Origin: Capitulum mitella
Taxonomy: Eukaryota > Arthropoda > Thecostraca > Pollicipedomorpha > Pollicipedidae
Reading direction: 5' to 3'
Assembly (NCBI GenBank): GCA_030062745.1
Contig: CP099848.1
Location: 6,503,685 to 6,567,684 of the forward strand
Length of the DNA stretch: 64,000 bases
The notes under the pieces were generated by a model that saw only the letters and a list, made by a program, of their open reading frames with translations, did not search any database and was not told where the DNA came from. Position numbers and translations under genes: made by a program. Of this stretch, positions 1 to 10,450 are shown piece by piece; the stretch's first letter is position 1, and each line of letters opens with the position of its first letter.

Positions 1-862
1 TCCCGCCAGGTTTGGAAATAACTGGAGTGTCGTACCCTTTTCCTCTTCCGCTCATTATTGTGGCAAGAGAACAAAGGCCGGCGAGGGTTAATGCTGCTAG
101 CCTTCTTCTTGATTTCCTTTGCCTCTCGGGTGACCCGTCTTACACACTGAAGCTTGACAATCAGAATGTGGCATTCGATGTTTACAGCATTGGCTCATCA
201 TTGTTTCGTTTCATTTTTTTTTTCGCTGACAAACATGGCAACTTTTGATGTGTGCGTGAAAATAAGCGATAAAATACAGTTTTTGTGTTCAGTGATACTT
301 CGAATTTAAACAGCAATGCTGCAGTAATTTTCGCTTGGCTTCCGTGCTGGTCGTGATTCCACTACACAACTGATCCGTAGGGTCAGTTTTCTTGACGGCT
401 AAGGCGAAACGCTTACGAACATGTTGAATGCAGTTCAAAAGGCGGATCCGTTTGAATGCGTCTAATGTGTCGTGTCAGAAAGGAATGTAGCACAGGTCTC
501 TTTATGCCACTAAAGCCAGGTTCAGAAGCAAAAGGTAAAGCGTTGGATGTTATCGACTCAACGGCTTAAGTTTTTTTACCACGCCAGGAACGAATCATTC
601 TTTCTCGTAAAAGCGAGGAGCCAAAAATATCCAGCTAACATTGCTTGTATCTCGTTTTCTTTTCCCACCATACGGCTGTTTTTTTTCAGTATGACAAGTG
701 TTGGCGCCTGATCCGTGATGCCCGCAGCTCACAGGTAGTTCTGACCTGTATTCATTTCATCACAAGCGGTGAGTCATCCCCAATCCATGCCGCAATACCC
801 AAACATTGTCCACCATCCTACAGAGAGCTGGCAGCGTTCCACGGTGGCACAGCATCACTCAC
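1..862. other. No gene recognised; probable intron or flank of the Sushi-exon gene
   Basis: I see no coding stretch with family features here. Short open frames exist on both strands but none shows a domain or convincing splice borders. If the Sushi exon at 863-1039 (minus) belongs to a longer gene, this is its downstream intron. Confidence 0.4.
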
Positions 863-1039
863 AGACGCAGACGGAGTGAGGGTCCAGCCAGCGTCGGCCC
901 ACGCAGGTGTTGAACTTCCTGCCGAAGAGCCGGTAGCCTGAACGGCATTTGTAGCGCACCACGCGACCTCGCGACCTGATCCGTGCCAGGCCGTTCTCCA
1001 CTCTGGGTCGGCGACATCGGTTCATTCGCCAGCGGCGCC
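863..1039 (-). CDS. Internal exon encoding a Sushi/CCP (complement control protein) domain
   Basis: The minus strand encodes 59 residues with the full Sushi pattern. It has four cysteines in the contexts NRCRRP, RYKC, FNTC and SVC, a VENG motif after the first cysteine, VVRYKCRSGYRLFG in the centre, and a tryptophan (RRW) before the last cysteine. Sushi modules are extracellular adhesion or recognition domains with two disulfides. The exon is bounded by an acceptor (CCGCAG at 1045-1040) and a consensus donor (GTGAGT at 862-857). It is 177 bases long with phase 1 at both ends, the symmetric 1-1 class typical of shuffled Sushi exons. Without the donor the frame would stop two codons later. The signal-peptide exon at 10001-10067 on the same strand also ends in phase 1 and could be its upstream partner. 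The domain call is firm; the identity of the whole gene is unknown. Confidence 0.8.
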
Positions 1040-2498
1040 CTGCGGGTGGTGCCAGGAGTCAGCACACTGTCCTGCCGTCTACCAACAAGAAATGCACGGA
1101 GAATATAATCTATTCGGGGGGGGGGGCGTAAAACGTATTCCTTTTCCTATATTTACTTCCGCGAGCATAGGGTAACAATGTGTCCAATTGCAATTATGAT
1201 GCACCGAAATTTTTTAGTAATCCATGAGAAAGTACTGGATAATACAGAAGGAAATAATCATATTCAAATAAAACCTCTTATATTTTATATGCAAAGACAC
1301 AGCCAACAAATCTGCTTTCTCTTCATTAATGCCATTACGCTTTTTTCCGTAAAGGCTTTCGGTAAGTTACGTGGCCAAGAATTGGCCAGCTGGGACTGCC
1401 TCCCCTACCTAACTACCTGGATGGGTATTTTCGGCATGCGAAGGTCACCTAAAACGGCCCTTTGGCCGGTCGCCCCTCGCTAACCGGGAAAAATTTGGTT
1501 GCGCCGACGCTTTTAATGCATATGCTACATGGCTATGTGGTAAGTTCAGCGTAGCCCAGTCAACGAATGATGAGATCATTTTGCTCTACTGCTATTTTTG
1601 CTTATGTACTCATTTTATCATTCATACTGACTCAATGTTTACTTGTTACATATTCCGCCCTTCTCGGAATTTTACGGGGTAAAACAGCTCCCGCGCTTCA
1701 AACCAAATCACATACACGTCAAAACCCGAGTGTACGCCGAATCGCACGCCCGCAAGCAATCGCCACAACGGCGCGAGGGCGCAGAAAAACTCGAGACAAC
1801 AGACAGCTACACGTGGTACGCGACTTTGTGGCAATATTTTTTATGGGTGCTTTCGAAGTACTGAAGGCTCACATGCAAAGCTATCAGAGGTGGAGAGGCC
1901 GTTACACTTGTCCTTGCCAATGAAACATCAGTCAATTTGCCATGGAACGTATGTGATATGTATGCAGGGCGTGCTTGATACAATATACGGGGAAGTCAAT
2001 GGTCGAGGAATGGAATCCATCCGTCCTTGGATGGGTACCGAAACTTTAACTGACGGTATCTTGCGGTGCATGATGACCAGATATATGTGTGTACATCACA
2101 AACCATGCAGGAGCGGCACTCAGACTCCAAGAATGGGTAAATAATTCAAAAACTTTTCCAGGATGAATTCCAGGGGGACTAATTAGCAAGGGCCCCTTGT
2201 TGTGGACTTCGGCAATGTCGGCTGCATCTGAACGGCTCAAGAAACTGTTGACAACGGCTCAGAGTTTGGCTTTGGCTTTGGAAACTGACGGCACGACGAA
2301 ACTGGCAAAATTCACGTCACGCTTCAGTGGGAACCGAGTCGTCAGAAGTGTCGAGGGCGAGTCACCCAGTGTAACGGCATACGCAAGTAGTGCATTTTCT
2401 GAACATCTCCCGAACGAATGCACACAGCATCTTGGAAATCTACAGCGTTTCCTGTAACATTTCTACACATAGTGGTAAGATGTGGAAACCAGGTCATC
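1040..2498. other. No gene recognised
   Basis: This is AT-rich non-coding sequence with a short G run near 1116. Open frames at 1178-1483 and 1567-1923 have no recognisable domain and look like chance. If the Sushi and signal exons are one gene, this is intron. Confidence 0.4.
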
Positions 2499-3733
2499 TT
2501 AACCCTATTCCCGGAGGGATAGACGGTACGGCTCCGGTACGGCCCCGGCAGCGGTTGGCCGAATCGCCCCCCCCCCCGAGATTTCGAGAACTACACACCC
2601 GATTTCATCGCAACAAACGACAATCGATTTGCCATGACGTGAACTACACTTTTAAAAAAGGTTTCAAAATTTTGGAACGGGTGGATACATGTGGTTAAAA
2701 ATATCAAAATGGCGGGCATTTTTGGATTTGTTATAACTCCTTTGTTTATGAACCGATTTCCATGAAATTGGCATGAATCGAGAGATTATGGATGGGGTGT
2801 TTACCGTAGGTACAAACATTTCAAATTTTTAGAAAATTCATAGGCGTCCAGAGGGTTTTAAGAATAGGAGGATTGGTTTCTTAATACCTGAATAAACAAA
2901 AGAAGATAAAAGCACTGTTTGGATTTTCCTAGTCGTGTTATGCTGTAGAAGTACAAATCGTATAACAAAGTTTGTATAATGTTAGCATAGGCGGCGCCAG
3001 GGACATGAAAAAAGTAAACTGTCATGGTCACATGATTCTCAGATCAACTTATGACCTTTGACCTTAAATGACCTCCATTGACCTTAAAACTACTTGGAAT
3101 GATCTCGTATGCACCTGATATTACCTGGAAATGTTTTCAATCGTTTGAATTCACTCTATTTCTGGAATTTCATCTTACGACTGTTGTGATATAGGATGCG
3201 CGCACTGACATTTTAGGTCATAGCTCCGTGGCCAGGCCTGATATCAAGGTGAAACTTAGTACACAAGTAGAGGGCACGCTTCTACGTCAAACATATTCCG
3301 AGTTCGGCATTTGAAGAATTAACGTCGAAATTATCACTATAAAACCAAATTTTGACTTATGACCTTGACCTGACCTTGAAAATTGATCCCAGATGAACGA
3401 AATTGTATCTGTATGTTGCCCAACTACAGGCACATGGAGTTATATTAGCTACACATGGATATAAAGTTTAAATTCTATCTTAAAAACGCTGTTTTAGTCG
3501 TCATTTTCCCCTTACTTTCAACAGAGCCAAAAATGGCCTGAGGTGCCGCTCAAAAACGTCACCTGGCTCCGCCCATGAGCAAAATAGAATTTCGAAATCT
3601 TGTCACAGTACGTAAAAAAAATAGTGCTAGGAAAAGTAACAAAGTTTCATGAAGCTGCTTCAAAAACCCTGGAATTGGCAAGCAAAAAACTCAAGGGGGA
3701 TGGATTTTGTCCCCCTGCCGGGAATAAGGTTAA
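2499..3733 (+). mobile_element. TTAA-bounded non-autonomous DNA transposon, family A, copy 1
   Basis: The element starts TTAACCCTATTCCCGGAGGG and ends, read inward from the right, TTAACCTTATTCCCGGCAGG, so the ends are inverted repeats lying against TTAA. TTAA targets and CCC-type ends are the hallmark of piggyBac-like elements. There is no transposase, so this is a MITE-like passenger. The left end carries a second inner copy of the CGGCAG-type motif that forms the right end, next to a C-rich block. Inside, a run of TGACCT half sites begins near 3052 (DR1, TGACCTTTGACCT) and a second cluster lies at 3360-3378. Five other copies are in this window. Confidence 0.85.
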
Positions 3734-3931
3734 TTCACGTCATTATGACGTAATACAAACAACCATGTTTCGCGATACGACGTTCAGTTTTACTTCACTG
3801 CTTTATTGTCGGTGCTTTTGTAATGTATAGTGACTGTGGCTTGCAGTGAGTCTTAGCATGGTCTGAGAGTTCAATATACAGCACCCCTCAAATTATGCTA
3901 GGTTATCACGCGCAGTGGAAGGGGTTTCGTT
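3734..3931. other. Spacer between two family A elements
   Basis: A short spacer. Its last 30 bases (from 3904, CACGCGCAGTGGAAGGGG) resemble the bases just to the right of copy 2 (from 5141, ACGCGCATGGAAAGGGGG). Copy 2 therefore sits between two similar short sequences. Confidence 0.5.
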
Positions 3932-5141
3932 TTAACACTATTCCCGGAGGGCTAGACGGTATGGTCGATTCCCGGCAGGGGGTGCGGATTCGGCCCCCCC
4001 GTGAGATCTCGAGAACTACTTGTCCGATTTCATCGCAACAAACGGCAATCGATTCGCCGTAACGTGAACTACATTTTTATAAAAAGACATTTTCAAAATT
4101 TTAAAATTTGTGGATACAGGGGGCAAAAATGTCAAAATGGGGGGAACTTTTGGATTTCTTATAACTCCGTTGTTCATCGACCGATTTCGATGAAACTGGC
4201 ATGAATCGACAGATTATGGATAAGGCTTTTACCATGGGTTCGCAAATCCGAAATTTTGAGAAAATTCATGGGCGTTCACAGGGTTTCAAAAATAGGAAGA
4301 TTAGTTTTCTAACGGCTGAATGAACAAAAGAGGCAAACACCCTTTTTGGCTTCTGCTAGTCATGTTATACTAACGAAGTACAAATCGCATTACAATGTTT
4401 GTATAATATTAGCATAGGCGGTGCCAGGGACATGAAAAAGGGGGAACTGTCATGGTCACACGTTTCTCAGATCAACTTGTGACCTTTGACCTTCAATGAC
4501 CTCCAGTGACCTTGGGATAACTTGGAATGATCTTGTGTGCATTTAATATTATCTGTAATCGTTTTCAACCACTTGAATCCACTCTATTTCAAAAATTTCA
4601 TTTTATGGCTATTGCGATATAGGGTACGCGCACGGACATTTTAGGTCATAGCTCTGTGACTCGACCTGATATCAAGCTGAAACTTAGTACAAAAGCAGAA
4701 GGCACCCTTCTACGTCATATATATTCCGGGTTTGGCATTTGAAAAAATGGCGCCGAAATTATAGCGAAAAAACAAATTTTGACTTCTGACCTTGACCTGA
4801 CCTTGTAATTTGACCTCAGATAAACAAAATTATGTCTGCACATTGCCCAACTATTTAGCTATACATCCCTGTAAAGTTTTAAGTTCTATCTTAAAAACTC
4901 TGTTTTTGGCAGACATTTTCCTTTTACCCTCAACATGGCCAAAAATGGCATGAGGTGCCTCCCAAAAACGTTGCCTGGCTCCGCCCCTGAGCAAAATAGA
5001 ATTTTGAAATCTTGTCACAGCACGTAGAAGGAATAGCTAGGAAAAGTCACCAGGTTTCGTGAAGCTGCGCTAAAAAGCCTGGAATTTGCAAGCAAAAAAC
5101 CCGAGGGGGTGGATTCCGCCCCCTGCCGGGAATAGGGTTAA
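3932..5141 (+). mobile_element. TTAA-bounded non-autonomous DNA transposon, family A, copy 2
   Basis: Same organisation as the copy at 2499, and about 1.21 kb long. TTAA lies at both borders (3932-3935 and 5138-5141). The inner end reads CTGCCGGGAATAGGGTTAA. The DR1-type half-site run begins near 4481 and the second TGACC cluster near 4791. The right TTAA is shared with the next element, which starts at 5138. Confidence 0.85.
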
Positions 5142-5795
5142 CGCGCATGGAAAGGGGGCCTCAAAAGTGACCCCTCTGATCTCGTGAACAGAAAGAGCTA
5201 GAAACAAGACATTTCATGGGCGGAGTAGGAACATAAAGATTGACATAGTGTGCAATTTTCATGACCCTAGGTCAATATCTTCAAGATTAAATGGGGTCGA
5301 AAAGGCCAGTTTTGGACACTCGGCCTGTACAAGCAGGCCCGTACAGCTTTTGTAACGAAACAGGAAAAGGATGCGTGTCTGAGCGTTAAAACGTGGAATA
5401 CGACAAATTCCACTAATTTTGCGTCTTGGCTGAGGATTTCGGGTCGAGGCCATGTCAGGTCATTGACGCATGGCGCCATTTTCTCGTTTTTTTGCATATC
5501 AGATTTCGAGCAACACAGGATACTGGTGTAGCTTGAGGGAAAATAAGGACGCTAAACTCATCTTTTGACTTATTTTCGGTGAAGATAGCCAGTATCGGTA
5601 CATTTGATCGCTTCTAACGTTTACTAACCTCCGCAAGGTCAAAAGAAGTGAAACGAGGTCACTGGCCTTGGATGAAGCTTTTGACCCAAAGTAAGTTTTA
5701 TGTCAACTGTTTGCGCTAAAGTTACTTCGTTATAGTGAACCCAATTACACGATTTGATCGCTGTAAAACGTAAAACTTAAATGGATACACACGCA

Positions 5796-5859
<64 letters not shown>

Positions 5860-6323
5860 CGTATCAACGTGCCAAACATGTTTTTATTAGGGTCTTTGAA
5901 TGCATGTTCTATACAAATCGACAGACTGTAAAGCAAATCTGGATCAGGTCACACGCTGGTTGATATTGACCTTTGGTGACCTGGGCTCTTAATGACCTTG
6001 GCGTTGATCTTGGTACATCCATCACTTATACCCGAATGATGTCGGCTGATTATATTCAAACGGTAATCTTACGTAGAACGCTAGTCCTTTCTAAAAATTC
6101 CCATTTGTCAGAGACAACCGCTATTTTCGTTATGTTTCCTTGACTACAAATGCTACAGACTTCAAAAATTTCCGGCCGACTTCCGATTTTTTGCGTCAGT
6201 TGACGAGTTATTGAAGTGTCATAAATATGACAAAGTAGCAGCAATCAGCTCCGATCCATCCTCGAGATATGAAAGAAAATCAGGTGGGGGGACAAAAGTG
6301 CCCCTTCCAGTGTGCGTGTTATC
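5138..6323. mobile_element. TTAA-type non-autonomous element, family D, diverged
   Basis: The left end (TTAACGCGCATGGAAAGGGG, followed by a CTCAAAAGTGACCCC stretch) is mirrored at the right near 6285-6322, where the inverted sequence reads ATAACACGCACACTGGAAGG followed by GGCACTTTTGTCCCC. The right target site has decayed to TTAT. The body has no transposase but holds several AGGTCA-type half sites (near 5637, 5663, 5969 and 5979) and a (TA)n tract. The right boundary is approximate. Confidence 0.5.
5803..5850. repeat. (TA)n microsatellite
   Basis: About 24 uninterrupted TA units, flanked by TATATGTGTA and TATATATGTA imperfect extensions. The tyrosine-isoleucine peptides read here on both strands are artefacts of the repeat. 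Confidence 0.95.
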
Positions 6324-7309
6324 CTAGGTAAAATATGTGTTTCCCATTTAATCTGCCCAGTGAGACTATATTTTAGAAAAGGACTTGAGTGAACCGATCA
6401 TTAGATATGACTGTGCGTGTTATCAATTTTCCTTGTGGCATATTGCACGCATGCAGCAATGTATCATCGTTTATAGTTTGACCTTTGGTGTTTTTGAACG
6501 GATTACACCCTAGCGAGTCAACTGGGGGCGTCCGTTTGTCGCTCTGGATGGCTGGTGTGGACATATCGGCCTTTGCGACGTTGTGCAACATTCCATGAAA
6601 ATGCGTAACATTGGCAAAGTTGGCTAGCAAGGTCATCCAGAACTGACAGATGGCAGTCACTGGCGTGCTCGTGATAGGTACTTCGTTTTTGCAACCACAT
6701 AATGCTGCAAGATTACACGTGCGGGTGATTAAGGTGATCTAAAGGCTTTTCTTATGCTCAAAACTCCTTGAAAGTGTATTTTTTTAGAATCTCTGTATCC
6801 GAGAGGCCAGGCAACATGTACTGCATGACCTGTTATCACGGACATGAAATCTGGCATAGGCTTTGACCTCGATCTTTTGATGACCTTGGATCAGGTAAAA
6901 CTCAAAATATGAACTGAAGCTCTCAGTCGTGTTGCCATACAACCTCAGTCTCGGTCTGCTTTTCATTGCGATTGGGCGACTTTGAAAAAGGGTCACTTTT
7001 TTATGTTTACCCCGACCTGTGACGTCATCAGTGGCCAAAAAAAATGAAAAATGTACATGTCGCAGAATAGATCGTCGTTTGAATCAGCCCAATTGGACTT
7101 TCGGTTCTCAAACAGACGGGAAGGGGATTAAATGCCCCTACCCAGTCAATGACAGGTGGCGAAATACCTCAGTCTATGCCGGGTTAAGAGCTTACTGGAT
7201 GTACCGTCGGGACAGCAGAACGATGAAACATCGCAGACTCTTACGCATTGAGTACTGCAAAGTCAGTAACCAGCTTCGAAATCTCGGAAAGCGCTACACA
7301 AGGAAACGA
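6324..7309. other. No gene; probable decayed TTAA-type element in its right part
   Basis: Half sites of the TGACC type recur (for example near 6866 and 6883). The stretch around 7110-7160 (GGGGATTAAATGCCCC, then CAGTCAATGACAGG) resembles the element end at 19825-19866 (GGCATTAAATGTCCC, then CAATCATTGGCGGGTTAA). I read it as the right end of an old TTAA-type element whose left end I cannot place. Confidence 0.35.
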
Positions 7310-8660
7310 GGGAACTCGACCGCATCTATCCTTTCCTAGAGATCAGAAACGGTCTTCTGGAGGTTCAGACACGGCACAATGATGATGTAACATGTATGGA
7401 ATACACAGGAATGATGGGCTTCAGACTGATCATTCCTACGGCAACAAGACGCAAGGTGAAACGCGTCTGCCAGGAAGGACGCCTGGATATTTAGAAGCCG
7501 AGAAAACGGCGTTTAACCCTTAAACTACTGAGACTTTTTAACTACGTTTAGTGCGGGGTGGTCAATTCAACCCTCCCATTAGCCCGCGAACGAAACCGCT
7601 TGGACAGACGCGGCTCATTTCTTACATGTCACCGATTTACGCTCAAGTTAACCTTGATATCACACGAAATGGGTACCGAAGCTCATATTTTCTGCTCTAC
7701 TGACCTGATATAAATCTCAAACTTTGTAGGCGCTTAGAAGACACTGTGGTAAGTCATATACTTTACGGTTTTTGTTTTCGGACAAATATTTCTGGACTGC
7801 AAAGTTGAAAACGATGTTTTGGGTTTTGGCCATGACCTGCCTGTTCACCTGACCTCATGGCACCCAGACTTTTTTTGTATTTTTGCCTAGGTATATGCCT
7901 CTATACTGATGTTAAGTGTTTGTGTTTATCTTAAAAACGCGATCTTTGCAGTCGCTTAAAGTCTGCCTTATTTTTCGCCTTTTCGCGAATCGCTGAACTG
8001 ACCTTGGCCTAACCTAGCTCATCGAGCTTTAGGAGCTAGACTAAAAAAACTGGACACCAAACGATGCGTCATTGAATTATAGGAGGGCAGACTAAATTTC
8101 ATTATTCTAACCTTATTCGTTCCCGAGTTATCGTTGAACAGCCACTAGGGGGAGGTCAAATTGAACCCTCCAGCACTAAACGGGTTAAGATGTTGCGTAG
8201 GTGCTCTTGGCCCAGAAATTACAATGATGTCCGAGACTTTTGTGCATCGAGCGACATTTGCCAAAAGCGGAGCACACCGTCGCAAACCCGGCAAGTTTCG
8301 CTGCGATCCAAACCCCTCGTCAGTCCATCCGAAGGGTCCATCAGTCCATCCCTTGACATAACAGAGATGCTGTTGTCCTCGCAGGGTAGCAGACACCCTG
8401 ATGATCATGGATCATTGTTCCAAATGGGTGAAAATCTGGCCAGTACGACATCAAACAGCAGAGGCTGTCGCGGACGGGTTGGTCTTATTTTTGTCTTCTT
8501 TTGGTTGGTCGACAGTCTGCGTTGGCGTTGTTTCAGCTGCTTTGTTAGAGACTGGGAATCGCCACAACGTGCACTTCCGCCTATCTCAAGCAAAGATTCG
8601 GCGATTGCAGGACGTTCCGCAAACCACTGAATGTAATGTGCGTGGGCACGGTGTTTAGTG
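7310..8660 (+). mobile_element. Ty3/gypsy-type LTR retrotransposon fossil, integrase region, broken
   Basis: Fragments of a Ty3/gypsy pol integrase are readable. The part left of the inserted element carries the linker that precedes the zinc-binding domain (YPFLEIRNGLLEVQTRHN). To its right are the zinc-binding part (WPRNYNDVRDF, then CASSDICQKR) and the start of the catalytic core (MDHCSKWVKIWPV, then QTAEAVADGL). I see no LTRs, gag, reverse transcriptase or RNase H, so only a remnant of roughly 0.7 kb of element sequence is left. It is clearly broken at several points and looks old. A TTAA element (7514-8188) has inserted into it and accounts for the gap between the two parts. The outer limits are approximate. 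Confidence 0.7.
7514..8188. mobile_element. Short TTAA-bounded element (family C) nested in the gypsy fossil
   Basis: TTAA lies at both borders (7514-7517 and 8185-8188) where the integrase reading of the host fossil is interrupted and then resumes. Near the left end (from 7545) CGTTTAGTGCGGGGTGGTCA and, read inward from the right, CGTTTAGTGCTGGAGGGTTC are inverted repeats. At about 675 bases it is shorter than family A. It holds TGACCT half sites (near 7700, 7838, 7849 and 7999) but no transposase. Confidence 0.6.
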
Positions 8661-10000
8661 CGTACGCAGTATTTGACTTTATTTATTATTATTTATTATT
8701 ATATGTACTATTTATTACTCAGACGCAGTATTTGACTCGTAGTGGTAATTACTCTTAGCTACTAATTGCAGCGCTATGCAGTTAAATTTGTTTCAAAGTA
8801 AAAATATTGGAGAAACTAGTTACGCCAGGTAACCAAGCAAACCACGTAAAAATCTTTGCATGCCACCGTCTGTAAACTGAACAAGTGACCAACGGTATGG
8901 AACATGGGACAAAATGGCAACCTAGTTGTTTTCCTAGTTCCTAAAGTAAACAACGTGTACCAGCGATTCTCCCTCATTATACAGCTCAACAGTCAAAAAA
9001 CTGGAACTTGAAAAAATTGATGAAATTTACTTCAGTATTTTGTTTTATTGTTTTTACTAACATCCATTTCATGCCGATAACGCTCCCCAGAAATAAACAG
9101 TTTCTCATGATCATAAACAATGCTAACATTGTCTGCTATTCAAAGACGCCACTGAACTCAAAAAAGGTCGCAACCGTTGAAAAGGAGACGGCTGAACACC
9201 GAACAGGCGTGCTCATAGTAGTGGTGACCGCACTGTGGTATTTTGCAGTCTTGTGTCATGTGAAGTTAACGTTATCTGGATCGTTTTCACTCGTTGATTC
9301 TGAAAACAATGCAGACAACCACATATGAATCGCCATGAAGTAATACCTTGGTTAGAAAATTGTTATGTTGCGCTTAGGCATCCTACACTCTGTGAAACTA
9401 CAATACCAAGCTCAGATATACATTATCATGACTTAAAAGGTGACTGGCTTTACGACAGACAGATTCGTTACTACTGCCCGATAATCCATAAAAGTCCGTT
9501 GGACAGTCCGTGAGATTTTTGCCCCGAGTGATGGTACTGGTTCGCTGAACCAGACAGTCCCGGACTTCCGAGGTATCCAGAATTAAGAAGCGAAACAATC
9601 AGAAACGTCTTATGTAATGTAAACCGTGGTAATGCAGTAATGACTGCCAATCTGGCTATAACGACCATTTTACAAACATTTGGGGTACGTGTTTTGTTTG
9701 TTGACCAGGAAGAAATACGATAGTATGATATAAAAATACATTTGGAAGGAGTATTTGATTACAGACAGGGAAATACTTGTCTAGGACACAAGTCACCCTC
9801 CTATGTCCTGGGAACGACGGACGGTAGTAAAATTTCTTTTAAGTTTTACCGATTCACGTGAAATTCAAACTTAAATCCGGCCGTGCAGAACAAACCACCT
9901 GCGTTTTTGTGGATCTGCTTTTCGATTGTGCGCTTTCATTGGTTCTCCTCATTTTCCGATTTCACGCGTAAACGGCAGTGAAGGACGACCGTGCACTTAC
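8661..10000. other. No gene recognised
   Basis: AT-rich sequence with an imperfect TTATTA tract at about 8675-8720. The open frame at 9008-9328 has hydrophobic segments but no family signature. If the signal-peptide exon at 10001-10067 joins the Sushi exon, this is intron. Confidence 0.4.
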
Positions 10001-10067
10001 CCGGATCAGACGCGACCAGAGACACCAAGACGAGGCACGTCAGCACCAGCACCAGGGAGGCCTTCAT
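10001..10067 (-). CDS. First coding exon of a secreted protein: signal peptide
   Basis: The minus strand has ATG at 10067-10065 followed by a classical signal peptide: MKASLVLVL, then TCLVLVSLVASDP. It has a lysine near the start, a hydrophobic core of leucine and valine, and a small-residue cleavage region (VAS). After 22 codons plus one base there is a consensus donor, GTAAGTG, at 10000-9994. Codon use is rich in G and C at third positions, like the castor exons. The exon ends in phase 1 and the Sushi exon at 863-1039, same strand and downstream, begins in phase 1, so the two could be spliced together directly or with exons I have missed. The protein's function is unknown. The signal peptide and donor are seen directly; the linkage is inference. 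Confidence 0.65.
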
Positions 10068-10450
10068 GTCGCCGATCCGCGACCCGCTCCGCTGCTCGCC
10101 AGAGAGCAGCTGCGGGCTGCACGTCGAAGGGCGCGCTCCCGCCCGTCGCCGCCGGATATCCTGCGCTGGACGTACCGGATGCCGCCCGTGGCGACCGGCC
10201 AGTGACCACAATCTGCGCCCCTGACGCGTGCTGCCGAGCTCCGGAGCGTCTCGGGCCCGCGGTGACTGCCGCCGGCCGGCCGCAGAGCGGACGCTCGGCG
10301 GATAGCCGGGCCGTAGGTCGGCTGTGTGAAATCGGCGGCAGGATGTGGTCGGCGATAGAGGCGTCTGGGCCCGCAGGGAGGACGCCGCCACGGGGCGCCG
10401 TCTCGTCGTACGCGCGCTCGGGGAAAAAGCAGGCTGTCTGAGGAAAACAG
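10068..10450 (-). promoter_or_regulatory. GC- and CpG-rich island at the 5' end of the signal-peptide exon
   Basis: About 380 bases of CpG-dense sequence directly upstream (minus sense) of the start codon at 10067, in otherwise AT-rich surroundings. I see no clear TATA box close to the ATG. It probably holds the 5' untranslated region and a promoter. Several long open frames on both strands here are side effects of the base composition. Confidence 0.45.

Noticed and set aside
859-1065. Minus-strand open frame overlapping the Sushi exon
   Set aside because: Wrong frame. The Sushi domain is in a different frame of the same strand, bounded by splice sites.
5745-5963. Tyrosine-isoleucine peptides on both strands
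   Set aside because: Pure translation of the TA microsatellite; the same applies at 15268-15522 and 45083-45350.
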